The notes: a model not told the origin generated them from the sequence alone. DNA of 7,602 nucleotides from Nanohaloarchaea archaeon SW_4_43_9 (GCA_003009815.1 PXPD01000014.1:25599-33200), one strand, 5' to 3'; shown: positions 1 through 6,400, numbered from the stretch's first letter. Program-made: numbers and translations.

Positions 1-543
1 ACAGCTACAGGTAAAATTTCCGGTACCAAAGTCAAGGTATGGGATGAGGAAGAAGCCGAAGAAGTTCACAGCAACTTCTACTACGGAAAGATAATCGAGG
101 AAGAAGGTTACTTGGAGCTTTCACTCGTCGAAGCGCTTCACCTTGTTGACCGCGATGAACTTGAGATAATTGAAGATGACGAAGTTCTCGACAGGGAGGA
201 ACTTTTCCAGAGATTCAGCGAGGAAGACGATGAGTTTGACCAGAAATATGCGGCTTACTCTGATCTCCGTGAGAGAGGTTTTATAGTGAAGACCGGTTTT
301 AAGTTTGGCACTCATTTTAGGGTCTATCCTCGTGGAGTTAATCCTTACAAGGAAGGACCGAAGGAAGAAAGAGAACATACAAAGTGGATTGTACACGCTG
401 TACCTGAAGATTACAACCAGAGCTACGAAAAGATGTCTCGTGCAGTGAGGTTGGCCCACAATATCAGGGCCAAGATGTTGTGGGCGGTAACCGATTCCGA
501 GAGACAGGTAACCTACTATGAAGTTGAGAGGGTTACTCCTTAA
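1..543 (+). CDS. endA: tRNA-splicing endonuclease EndA (5' partial)
   Basis: Archaeal tRNA intron endonuclease, which cuts the bulge-helix-bulge at both ends of pre-tRNA introns. The frame is open from base 1 and runs 180 codons to TAA at 541-543, so the start lies upstream; the TTG at 112 is internal. The N-terminal domain is visible from about codon 4 (GKISG) to LSLVEALHL. The catalytic domain follows from KYAAYSDLRERGFIVKTG, which closely matches the EndA signature. The expected catalytic triad is present: Tyr in FRVYP (codon 109), His in REHTK (codon 126) and Lys in NIRAKM (codon 158). Compared with the Methanocaldococcus enzyme as I remember it, only about ten residues seem missing, if this is the single-unit homotetramer type. 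A duplicated haloarchaeal-type N-terminal half upstream cannot be excluded. The loop between the catalytic Tyr and His is about seven residues longer than usual. The gene converges on the next one, with overlapping stops. Confidence 0.95.
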   Translation, partial: TATGKISGTKVKVWDEEEAEEVHSNFYYGKIIEEEGYLELSLVEALHLVDRDELEIIEDDEVLDREELFQRFSEEDDEFDQKYAAYSDLRERGFIVKTGFKFGTHFRVYPRGVNPYKEGPKEEREHTKWIVHAVPEDYNQSYEKMSRAVRLAHNIRAKMLWAVTDSERQVTYYEVERVTP

Positions 544-1019
544 GTCGCTGTTTCCTTAATTGGATGGTTGTTCAGAGTCAAAGTTGCGCTTTCTTCTGCT
601 AGGGCCTCTATTTTAGGATCGCTGTAATTAAAGCTAAGTACTGTGTCGTGATTCTCTCTGTAGAGTTCAGGTTCCATTTTGACCTCGATAGGTATCTTCT
701 CGCCGTTTTTCCTCAGCTCTCCTGGTATTGTCTTTCTCATTTCGGCAGTCTGTCCTGGTTCAAGATAATAATCTAGTGCTCCGGGATTAATTTTTAGCTC
801 GGTTTTAGGCGTGGTTGGATTAAGCGTTTCTTGAACTGTATAATCAATAATTGTCTCGTAGCGCTGATCTGTGCCTGAAATTAGAGCCACCGGTGATTCA
901 AGCATTTCAACAATTTTATTACCTGAGAAACCGGTTTCATTCTTCTGGATATACAGTCTTTCGCCATTATCGTAGATCAAGTTTGTACCTCCGTCTTCCC
1001 ACAAATTAATGTTAAGCAT
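540..1019 (-). CDS. Hypothetical protein, 159 residues, acidic, probably cytoplasmic
   Basis: I do not recognise this protein. It starts at ATG 1019, with an in-frame TAA immediately before it, so it cannot extend upstream in this frame. It has no hydrophobic N-terminus, signal peptide or membrane segment, and no Cys. The middle (residues about 75-130, with LEPGQTAEMRK and KIPIEVKMEPE) alternates polar and hydrophobic residues like beta strands, and recalls Ig-like modules that follow a PGQT-type turn; this is only an impression. Its start lies 14 bases after the stop of the rhomboid gene on the same strand. No TATA-like element sits at the usual distance, so it is probably co-transcribed with the rhomboid. 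No Shine-Dalgarno site is evident. It ends tail to tail with endA. A real gene is likely because the frame is long and densely packed between neighbours, but the function is unknown. Confidence 0.78.
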   Translation of the reverse strand: MLNINLWEDGGTNLIYDNGERLYIQKNETGFSGNKIVEMLESPVALISGTDQRYETIIDYTVQETLNPTTPKTELKINPGALDYYLEPGQTAEMRKTIPGELRKNGEKIPIEVKMEPELYRENHDTVLSFNYSDPKIEALAEESATLTLNNHPIKETAT

Positions 1020-1033
1020 TTAAAAATCTTGCG

Positions 1034-1969
1034 TTACATAAGCTCTACGGTATTCTGGGTTCCAATTCTATCCCTAAGTTTACGGCCGTACCATACGCCG
1101 ATTAAAAGTCCTGCAAGATGTGCTGAAGATGCAAAATTGCCAAATACTGGGACTTGATATCCGATCAATTTTAAAACTATCAGTATTACTTCCATTCCAC
1201 CGAAAGCGTAGAGAGCTGTCTTTATTTTCATCGGAAAGACGAAATAGAGAAGAACTTCGGAATCCGGATAAATCATTGATACCGCTGCAAAGGTGGCTAT
1301 TACCGCTCCAGATGCTCCTACTGCCGGTCCTAGGATACTGAGCGATCCACATGCCCCTGGAACTATGCATTGAAGCGCTTTGCCGTGTAAAGCAAGCAGA
1401 ATATTTCTTACTACCACAAATCCCAAGCTAGCTGCTATACCTGATCCTATATAGAACTTCACAAGGTCTTTTCCCCCAATCAACTTCTCGAGAGGGGTTC
1501 CAAAGAAATAGAAGGTAACCATATTGGCGAAAAGATGAAACATCCCTCCATGCAGAAACATAACGGTTATAAGCGTCCAGGGCTGAGACAGAATATCGGC
1601 AAGAGCAGGTTTCAGTACTAATAGATCGTAGAAAAAGTTTGAAGCCGATGTTCCGACCAAGGCAGTCTGTATAAGATACATTAGAGATGTGAAGGCAATT
1701 ATTGTGAAGGTATAATTGGTGCTGAAAATTCTCTTTAACTCATTTTTCCAGGTTCTTTTCCTGTAGTTGGGCTTCTGGCTTGGCGCCGGTTTCTTGACTT
1801 CTTCTTTTTGGAACCATGAATCGGTCTCTTCTTTTTGTTCCTCTATCTTTTCGTCCATTTTGGAGCAGCCATGTTTCTCCGGTAGACGGTGCTCTGAGCA
1901 GAATTTATCTCCACAGTACTTGCATGTGAAACTCATTGATTGCTTTCCACACTCAGAGCATTCAGCCAT
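1034..1969 (-). CDS. Rhomboid-family intramembrane serine protease with N-terminal AN1-type zinc finger
   Basis: A 311-residue protein in two parts. Residues 4-35 form an AN1-type zinc finger with the spacing C-x2-C-x8-C-x2-C-x4-C-x2-H-x5-H-x-C (C4, C7, C16, C19, C24, H27, H33, C35). A charged linker (about 36-80) leads to a six-helix rhomboid domain, with helices near 86-106, 132-157, 172-194, 218-233, 238-268 and 282-295. The catalytic serine is in GASGA (S220) and the partner histidine in SSAHLAG (H284). The H-G-G-M-F-H-L-F-A-N stretch supplies H145 and N149, equivalent to the oxyanion-site His and Asn of GlpG. It is therefore predicted to be an active membrane protease that cuts substrate transmembrane segments, with the zinc finger facing the cytoplasm. 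The frame continues to an ATG at 2008 (13 more residues), but I prefer 1969: the zinc finger starts right there (MAECSECG) and a CATAAAA element lies about 25 bases upstream. The two Cys between helices 3 and 4 (C201, C207) are notable. Confidence 0.93.
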   Translation of the reverse strand: MAECSECGKQSMSFTCKYCGDKFCSEHRLPEKHGCSKMDEKIEEQKEETDSWFQKEEVKKPAPSQKPNYRKRTWKNELKRIFSTNYTFTIIAFTSLMYLIQTALVGTSASNFFYDLLVLKPALADILSQPWTLITVMFLHGGMFHLFANMVTFYFFGTPLEKLIGGKDLVKFYIGSGIAASLGFVVVRNILLALHGKALQCIVPGACGSLSILGPAVGASGAVIATFAAVSMIYPDSEVLLYFVFPMKIKTALYAFGGMEVILIVLKLIGYQVPVFGNFASSAHLAGLLIGVWYGRKLRDRIGTQNTVELM

Positions 1970-1990
1970 GTGAATATCTGCGCGACCTGC

Positions 1991-2000
1991 TTTTATGAAA
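1991..2000 (-). promoter_or_regulatory. TATA-like element for the rhomboid gene (leaderless)
   Basis: On the minus strand this reads TTTCATAAAA. The centre of CATAAAA is about 25 bases before the ATG at 1969, the distance expected for a leaderless archaeal transcript, and this is one reason for choosing that start. Weaker alternatives lie further up: TAAATAAT at 2063-2056 and TTTTATAG at 2086-2079. Either would give a leadered message starting at the ATG at 2008. No experimental start site is available. Confidence 0.45.
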
Positions 2001-2082
2001 CCGTTCATTTACAGGTAAATTCCTACAATGCTTGAGGAGATAGTTTCAGTTTGCCATTATTTAGCGAGAAGAACCGGGCTAT

Positions 2083-2098
2083 AAAAGAAAGAAAAAAT
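2083..2098 (-). terminator. T-rich archaeal-type terminator after glyS
   Basis: Immediately after the glyS TAA stop, the coding (minus) strand reads ATTTTTTCTTTCTTTT, with a run of six T followed by runs of three and four. Oligo-T tracts without a required hairpin are the usual intrinsic termination signal in archaea. The tract separates glyS from the rhomboid gene, which then needs its own promoter. It overlaps a TTTTATAG sequence that could serve as a distal promoter element for the rhomboid. Confidence 0.5.
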
Positions 2099-3817
2099 TT
2101 AGAGCCGGGAGGAGAGTTCCTCCTCAAGCCCCCTTATTTCCACTCTTTCCTGCTCCGTGCTGTCTCGGTCCCTGATAGTCACAGTCTCAGGTTTATCTTC
2201 CAGAGTCTCGTAGTCGATTGTTACACAGTAAGGTGTGCCGACCTCGTCCTGTCTTCGGTAACGTTTGCCGATGTTTCCCGTGTCATCATACTTCACCGAA
2301 AAACCAGCGTCTCTCAGTCTTTCAGATACTTCTTCGGCTTTCTGTCCCATCCCATCCTTATCCATCATCGGGAATACAGCGACTTCGGTAGGAGCAACTT
2401 CTTCCCTCAGATGCAGTAGTTTTCTCTTTTCATTGTCGACCTCATCCTCACCGTAGGAATGCGCCAGAACAGTATAAACTATTCGGTCGATACCGAATGA
2501 CGGCTCAACTACGTGAGGCAGAATATGTTCGCCGTTCCGGATAACTGTTTTTCTCTCGAAATTACATTTGTCTTCAGGAATACTGTACTTCTGGCCGTTG
2601 ACTTCTACCTCTATCTCTGTCTCTTCGAAAGCTTCCGGATCCGTCTCTGCTTTTTCCTGGATTCTATCCGCTATTTTACCGGCTTTATCATCGTATTCCG
2701 GACCCAGATATCCCATATCGGGTGAAGCCTCTGTGACTTCTTCCTCCACAGGTTCATCATACTCCTTGAAGACTGTATAGTCTTCTTCTGAGTGCTCGTG
2801 GTGTTTCTTCAGATCGTAACACCCTCTGTATGCGAAACCGGTTCTCTCGATCCATTTGTCATCTACCTTGCTTTCGGCGTCCCAGCAGTCGCTGGCGTAA
2901 TGGGATAGTTCATCGTTCTGGTGCTGTCTGAACCTGAATCGTTCCATATCAACACCGATAGAGTCGTACCACTGTTTGGCTAAACCAAGGTAGTAGGCGA
3001 TCCACCCGGATTCAACTATTTCCTCATCAACAGCTTCTCTGACAGTCATCTTTCTGACCTTTCCATCTTCTTTCTCCTGTTCCTGTCGGGAATAAAGCTT
3101 GAGCTCCACGTCTTCTACATCCTCAATTGGAGGTTTATCTTCCTCAGGGTCAATGAAATGTTCAAGCTCTGCCTGTGTCAGCTCTCTTACCCTGACCAAG
3201 CCCTGTCGTGGCGAGATCTCGTTTCTGTAGGATTTACCTATCTGTGTTATGCCGAATGGAAGCTCGTTCCTCATGTACTCCTTGAATCTTGGGAACTCCG
3301 CGAATATTCCCTGAGCTGTCTCAGGTCTCAGGAAACCTTTCTGTGAATCTCCTGGACCGATTGATGTCCCAAACATCAGGTTGAAGTCCTCGACTTTCTC
3401 CCCGGCAAGACCCTCGCCACATTCAGGACATTCAAGATTATGCTCCTCGAAAAGCTGTTCAATCTTCTCTATCGAAAGACCTTCCGCCTCGTCGATACCG
3501 GTATGATCCTCAGCTATATGGTCTGCTCTGCTTGAGGTTCCACATTCAGGACATTTTATGATCATGTCGTCGAATGTGTCTAGATGCCCTGAAGCCTCGA
3601 AAACTGCTTCAGGCATTATTGTTGGAGCCTCGATCTCCCGGTGTCCAAGGGAGTCCGAGAACTTTTTCCTCCAGGAGTTCTCAATATTTCTCTTCAACTC
3701 TGCTCCCTCCGGACCAAATGTCTGGAAGCCAGCTACTCCTCCGTAAGCCTCGGCTGTCTGCGAATAGAAACCTCTGCGTTTCGATAATTCAGCTATCTTT
3801 CTGCTTAAATCAGTCAT
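2099..3817 (-). CDS. glyS: Glycyl-tRNA synthetase (archaeal/eukaryal alpha2 type)
   Basis: Class II enzyme that charges tRNA-Gly with glycine using ATP in the cytoplasm; 572 residues, the usual length for archaeal GlyRS. The N-terminus (RRGFYSQTAEAYGGVAGF, about 14-31) is a strong family signature. A zinc-binding insertion has two CPEC pairs (C89/C92 and C130/C133). Motif 2 is seen in KSYRNEISPRQGLVRVREL (about 195-213). Motif 3 is EPSFGIDRIVY (about 438-448). The C-terminal anticodon-binding domain starts near residue 475 (APTEVAVFPMMDKDG) and includes GKRYRRQDEVGTPYCVTID. The ATG at 3817 is chosen over the in-frame ATG at 3919. The extra 34 residues would be hydrophobic and unlike the family, and a TATAAAAA element 27-28 bases before 3817 would fall inside that extension. 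The region coding the second zinc pair to motif 2 is intact, with no frameshift. It is divergent from pgk and followed by a T-rich terminator. Confidence 0.98.
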   Translation of the reverse strand: MTDLSRKIAELSKRRGFYSQTAEAYGGVAGFQTFGPEGAELKRNIENSWRKKFSDSLGHREIEAPTIMPEAVFEASGHLDTFDDMIIKCPECGTSSRADHIAEDHTGIDEAEGLSIEKIEQLFEEHNLECPECGEGLAGEKVEDFNLMFGTSIGPGDSQKGFLRPETAQGIFAEFPRFKEYMRNELPFGITQIGKSYRNEISPRQGLVRVRELTQAELEHFIDPEEDKPPIEDVEDVELKLYSRQEQEKEDGKVRKMTVREAVDEEIVESGWIAYYLGLAKQWYDSIGVDMERFRFRQHQNDELSHYASDCWDAESKVDDKWIERTGFAYRGCYDLKKHHEHSEEDYTVFKEYDEPVEEEVTEASPDMGYLGPEYDDKAGKIADRIQEKAETDPEAFEETEIEVEVNGQKYSIPEDKCNFERKTVIRNGEHILPHVVEPSFGIDRIVYTVLAHSYGEDEVDNEKRKLLHLREEVAPTEVAVFPMMDKDGMGQKAEEVSERLRDAGFSVKYDDTGNIGKRYRRQDEVGTPYCVTIDYETLEDKPETVTIRDRDSTEQERVEIRGLEEELSSRL

Positions 3818-3833
3818 AAAGAACCACTTTCCG

Positions 3834-3849
3834 AGAGAAATTTTTATAG
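3834..3849 (+). promoter_or_regulatory. BRE/TATA element facing the glyS-pgk gap
   Basis: The plus strand reads GAGAAATTTTTATAG: a purine-rich stretch like an archaeal BRE followed by TTTTTATA. The centre of the TATA portion (about 3844.5) is 27-28 bases before an ATG at 3872, exactly mirroring the distance to the glyS start on the other strand. It could drive a leaderless small ORF or a small RNA, or simply be the glyS promoter seen from behind. Confidence 0.45.
3841..3849 (-). promoter_or_regulatory. TATA element of glyS (leaderless)
   Basis: The minus strand reads CTATAAAAA. Its centre lies 27-28 bases before the glyS ATG at 3817, so the transcript should start at or a few bases before the initiator codon. 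The sequence between contains no clear Shine-Dalgarno site. The BRE position upstream of it on this strand is pyrimidine-rich and weak, whereas the same element read on the plus strand has a better purine-rich BRE. Confidence 0.6.
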
Positions 3850-3871
3850 CTAGGAGTAGAAGATTTTGAAA

Positions 3872-3990
3872 ATGTTTGAAACTTACCGTGTGGCTGCCTC
3901 TGAAGGCAGTCCAAAACATTCACCTTTCATTGGTGTTGAAAGGTTCTCAAGTCAGCTTTTTATTCCTGCTGGAAATCTTAAAAGCAAGCA
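3872..3990 (+). ncRNA. Candidate structured small RNA with three stem-loops
   Basis: Three inverted repeats follow one another. The first pairs TGGCTGCC at 3891-3898 with GGCAGTCCA at 3905-3913 (8 pairs, one bulged T, 6-base loop). The second pairs ACCTTTCA at 3922-3929 with TGAAAGGT at 3937-3944 (8 perfect pairs, 7-base loop). The third pairs GCTTTT at 3955-3960 with AAAAGC at 3980-3985, and inside it TTCC at 3963-3966 with GGAA at 3971-3974. A TATA element 27 bases before 3872 could start such a transcript; no certain 3' end is visible. I see no C/D boxes, no convincing H/ACA geometry and no tRNA arms. The strand is uncertain because the stems exist on both strands. Confidence 0.3.
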
Positions 3991-3997
3991 ATGGTAA
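3872..3997 (+). CDS. Possible 41-residue leaderless small protein
   Basis: ATG at 3872 opens a 41-codon frame ending with TAA at 3995-3997. It fills most of the gap between glyS and pgk and lies on the pgk strand, ending 18 bases before the pgk start. The start codon sits at leaderless distance from a good BRE/TATA element. The product begins MFETYRVAASEG and ends NLKSKQW. It has no Cys, membrane segment or motif I recognise, and carries a slight net positive charge, unlike the acidic proteins around it. The same bases form stem-loops, so a non-coding RNA is an equal or better reading. An open frame of this length can arise by chance; only the promoter spacing argues for it. Confidence 0.3.
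   Translation: MFETYRVAASEGSPKHSPFIGVERFSSQLFIPAGNLKSKQW
3977..3984 (+). promoter_or_regulatory. Possible TATA-like element of pgk
   Basis: CTTAAAAG, with the AT core centred about 35 bases before the pgk ATG at 4016. This would give a short leader of roughly ten bases. It overlaps the 3' arm of the third stem-loop. The fit is weaker than for glyS or the SpoIIM-like gene, and pgk could also be read from the TATA element at 3841. Confidence 0.35.
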
Positions 3998-4015
3998 CAC
4001 TTCGTAATATAGCAG

Positions 4016-5176
4016 ATGAAAAGTATTCAGGAAATAGATGTCGAGGAAAAAAGAGTTCTTCTCAGAACTGACCTGAACCTCCCGATTGAGAATGGAGAAC
4101 CTCAGAAAACGGTAAGGTTTGAAAGATATCTTGAGACTATCAAGGAGCTGAGCGAGAAAGGTGCTAAAACAGTTATAATGGCACATCAGGGGAGACCTGC
4201 GAGAAATGATTTCCTGTCTCTTAGACCTCACGCAGAAATGCTTTCTGATTCTATGGATGAAGAAGTAGAATTTATTCCAAGTTTCTTCGGTCCGGAGCTT
4301 GGGGAAAAGGTTGCGAGAATGAAGAAGGGGGAAGTCGCGATTTTACAGAATATCAGATTTCTGTCCGAAGAGCTCCAAAACGCTTCGCCTGAAGAGCATG
4401 CACAGGATTTCTTCGTCCAGAAAGCCTCCGACTATTTCGATCTCTATGTTGATGATGCATTCTCCGCAGCTCACAGATCCCATGGTTCGATGGTTGGATT
4501 CACGGAAACACTCGACTCATATCCGGGTTTAATAATGCAGAGAGAACTGGAGAACTGTTCGAGGATAAGAGAAAATTTCGATAGTGGAGTACTTGTTCTC
4601 GGCGGTGAAAAACCCTCTGATCTGATCAGTATAATGAGAGAACTGGGAGATAATGTGCATAAGATCATGCTTGGTGGAATTGCCGGAGAACTGGCCCTGA
4701 GAATAGAGGGATACGAACTTGGAAAGAAAGAAGAATGGATAGAGAAACACGGATTTGACAGCCGAGAAGACGAGCTAGCCGAGGTAATTGTGGAATATGA
4801 GGATAAAATAATGATACCGGAAGACGTTGCAACAGATGAAGACAACAGATCTGTTGGAAACATCAAGGGGGAGATGATCTGGGATATCGGCCAGAAAACG
4901 ACTGAGAAGTATGTATCGGAGATCAAGAAAGCTGACGCAGTCGTAATGAAAGGACCGATGGGAGCCTTTGAAAAACATCCTGAAGGAACGGAGAAGGTTG
5001 TAGAGGCTATCGCAGAATCGGATGGTTTCACGGTTCTTGGAGGAGGTCATACATCATCTCTCGTCCACAGGTTTGGACTTGAGCTCGACGACTTCTCCCA
5101 TGTATCGATTGCAGGCGGAGCATTTGTACGTTATCTCTCCGGCGAAGAACTTCCGGCCGTCAAGGCACTGAAGTAG
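4016..5176 (+). CDS. pgk: Phosphoglycerate kinase
   Basis: Interconverts 1,3-bisphosphoglycerate plus ADP and 3-phosphoglycerate plus ATP in glycolysis and gluconeogenesis; cytoplasmic monomer. It has 386 residues, slightly short for the family (about 390-415). The N-domain substrate residues are visible: RTDLNLP (D19, N21), R34, AHQGRP (H57, R60), LQNIRF (R114) and AFSAAHRSH (R154). The nucleotide-binding domain shows LGGEKPSD (K199), KGPMGAFE (313-319 plus E319), GGGHTS (342-347) and SIAGGAF near the C-terminus. Differences from bacterial/eukaryal enzymes are a shortened segment before R34, Lys in place of the usual Asn before GPMG (K312), and His in place of Asp in GGGDT. I believe at least the last is common in archaea. 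The ATG at 4016 gives the expected N-terminus. The trpS gene follows 62 bases downstream on the same strand. Confidence 0.96.
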   Translation: MKSIQEIDVEEKRVLLRTDLNLPIENGEPQKTVRFERYLETIKELSEKGAKTVIMAHQGRPARNDFLSLRPHAEMLSDSMDEEVEFIPSFFGPELGEKVARMKKGEVAILQNIRFLSEELQNASPEEHAQDFFVQKASDYFDLYVDDAFSAAHRSHGSMVGFTETLDSYPGLIMQRELENCSRIRENFDSGVLVLGGEKPSDLISIMRELGDNVHKIMLGGIAGELALRIEGYELGKKEEWIEKHGFDSREDELAEVIVEYEDKIMIPEDVATDEDNRSVGNIKGEMIWDIGQKTTEKYVSEIKKADAVVMKGPMGAFEKHPEGTEKVVEAIAESDGFTVLGGGHTSSLVHRFGLELDDFSHVSIAGGAFVRYLSGEELPAVKALK

Positions 5177-5238
5177 CTCTCTTTAGGAAAGCTTCAAAAG
5201 AACTTACTGGAAAACGAATCATAGAGGGAAATCTCAGG

Positions 5239-6396
5239 ATGCCCGAACAAGAGTTTGATGTGACGCCTTTTGATGTTGAAGGAGCTGTAAACTATGATAG
5301 TTTAGTTGACAAGTTCGGTACAGAGGAGATAGACGAGGAACTGAAAAACAGGTTTTTTGAAATCGCCGGAGATGAAAACCTGTATGTCAAAAGGGATTTT
5401 GTCTATTCTCACCGTGGACTTGATAATGCTTTAGATGAATACGAAGAAGGCGAAGGTTTTTTCCTTTACACCGGTATCGGGCCTTCGGGTAAGATGCATA
5501 TCGGCCATATAATCAGCTTTTATTTTACCAGATGGATCCAGGAAAAATTCGATGTGAACATCTATATTCAGGTTACTGATGATGAGAAATACTGGGATAG
5601 AGATATTACAGATGAGGAGATTGATAAGTACGCTGAAGACAATATTCGAGAAATCGCAGCGGTAGGATTTGACCCTGATAAGACATTTATCTTCCGTAAC
5701 AGGGAGTATATGGGGAATATGTACGATGGAATCGTCAAGATCGCCGAAAAAATCAATAACTCTCAGGCCCAGTCAGTCTTTGGCTTTGAAGGATCCACGA
5801 GCATCGGTATGAACTTCTGGCCGGCGATTCAAAACATACCGACGTTTTTTGAGGAAAAGCGTTGTGTTATACCTGCTGCAATAGACCAGGATCCTTACTG
5901 GAGGATACAGAGAGATATAGCTGGGAAGTTCGGTCATAAGAAGACAGCTGCTATACATTCCAAATTTATTCCTGCGTTGACAGGACCTGAAGGCAAAATG
6001 AGTTCTTCAAAACCCAAGACAGCTATAATGCTGGATGATTCCCCAGAACAGGTTGAGGAAAAAGTGAAGAAACAGGCATTCTCGGGGGGCGGTGACACGC
6101 TTGAGGAGCATAAGGAGGAAGGAGCGGATCTCTCTGTGGACACGTCTTTCCAGTGGCTGAGAAGCCTTCTTCTGGAGGATGACGAGGAACTGAACAGGAT
6201 CGCAGAGCAGTATTCTTCCGGGGAAATGATGACCGGTGAAATCAAGGAAATACTTATTGAAGAGCTAAATAGATTTCTGGAGGCGCACCAAGAGAGAAAA
6301 GAAAATGTGGATCAAAAAGTAGAGAAGATGATGTATGAAGGGTATCTGGCCAGGGAAATGTGGGAGAAAAACATTGATCTCGAGCTGAAGCGCTAA
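5239..6396 (+). CDS. trpS: Tryptophanyl-tRNA synthetase (archaeal/eukaryal type)
   Basis: Class I synthetase that charges tRNA-Trp; normally an alpha2 homodimer. At 385 residues it is the usual archaeal length. An N-terminal extension (about 1-50) precedes the KRDFVYSHR segment. The ATP-binding HIGH motif is in GIGPSGKMHIGH (H87-H90). The family-typical ITDD-like region is QVTDDEKYW (111-119). The conserved block IPAAIDQDPYWRIQRD covers 211-226, and the second ATP motif is GKMSSS (252-257). The anticodon-binding helical C-terminus starts at about residue 285 and contains DTSFQWLRSLLL and FLEAHQERKENV. The start ATG at 5239 has a GAGGGA stretch nine bases upstream that might act as a weak Shine-Dalgarno site, and there is no TATA at leaderless distance. 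Read-through from pgk is therefore plausible. In archaea trpS is often near endA, which here lies about 5 kb away beyond the minus-strand block. Confidence 0.97.
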   Translation: MPEQEFDVTPFDVEGAVNYDSLVDKFGTEEIDEELKNRFFEIAGDENLYVKRDFVYSHRGLDNALDEYEEGEGFFLYTGIGPSGKMHIGHIISFYFTRWIQEKFDVNIYIQVTDDEKYWDRDITDEEIDKYAEDNIREIAAVGFDPDKTFIFRNREYMGNMYDGIVKIAEKINNSQAQSVFGFEGSTSIGMNFWPAIQNIPTFFEEKRCVIPAAIDQDPYWRIQRDIAGKFGHKKTAAIHSKFIPALTGPEGKMSSSKPKTAIMLDDSPEQVEEKVKKQAFSGGGDTLEEHKEEGADLSVDTSFQWLRSLLLEDDEELNRIAEQYSSGEMMTGEIKEILIEELNRFLEAHQERKENVDQKVEKMMYEGYLAREMWEKNIDLELKR

Positions 6397-6400
6397 CTGG

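Noticed and set aside
112..543. EndA beginning at the TTG at 112
   Set aside because: The frame is open to base 1, and the upstream codons encode the conserved EndA N-terminal domain.
2051..2419. Plus-strand open frame of 122 codons opposite the glyS 3' end
   Set aside because: It is the antisense shadow of the GlyRS anticodon-binding domain and has no domain of its own.
3818..3919. A 34-residue N-terminal extension of GlyRS from the ATG at 3919
   Set aside because: It would place the TATA element inside the coding region, the residues are hydrophobic and unlike the family, and the family signature begins right after the ATG at 3817.
3885..3960. A tRNA or box C/D or H/ACA RNA in the glyS-pgk gap
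   Set aside because: There is a GGTTC stretch at 3942-3946 but no matching T-stem, acceptor or anticodon arm. Single CTGA and ACA matches lack the required partners and spacing.
3991..4071. Short upstream ORF starting at ATG 3991 and overlapping the pgk start
   Set aside because: It is 26 codons with no promoter or ribosome site at a fitting distance, and the overlap with pgk looks like chance.
4471..5031. Long minus-strand open frame opposite pgk (186 codons)
   Set aside because: It is Ser/Ile-rich and is the antisense shadow of a clear phosphoglycerate kinase gene.
5175..5193. Short inverted repeat CTTT/AAAG after pgk as a terminator
   Set aside because: The stem has only four pairs and no T-run follows it, so it does not support a terminator call.
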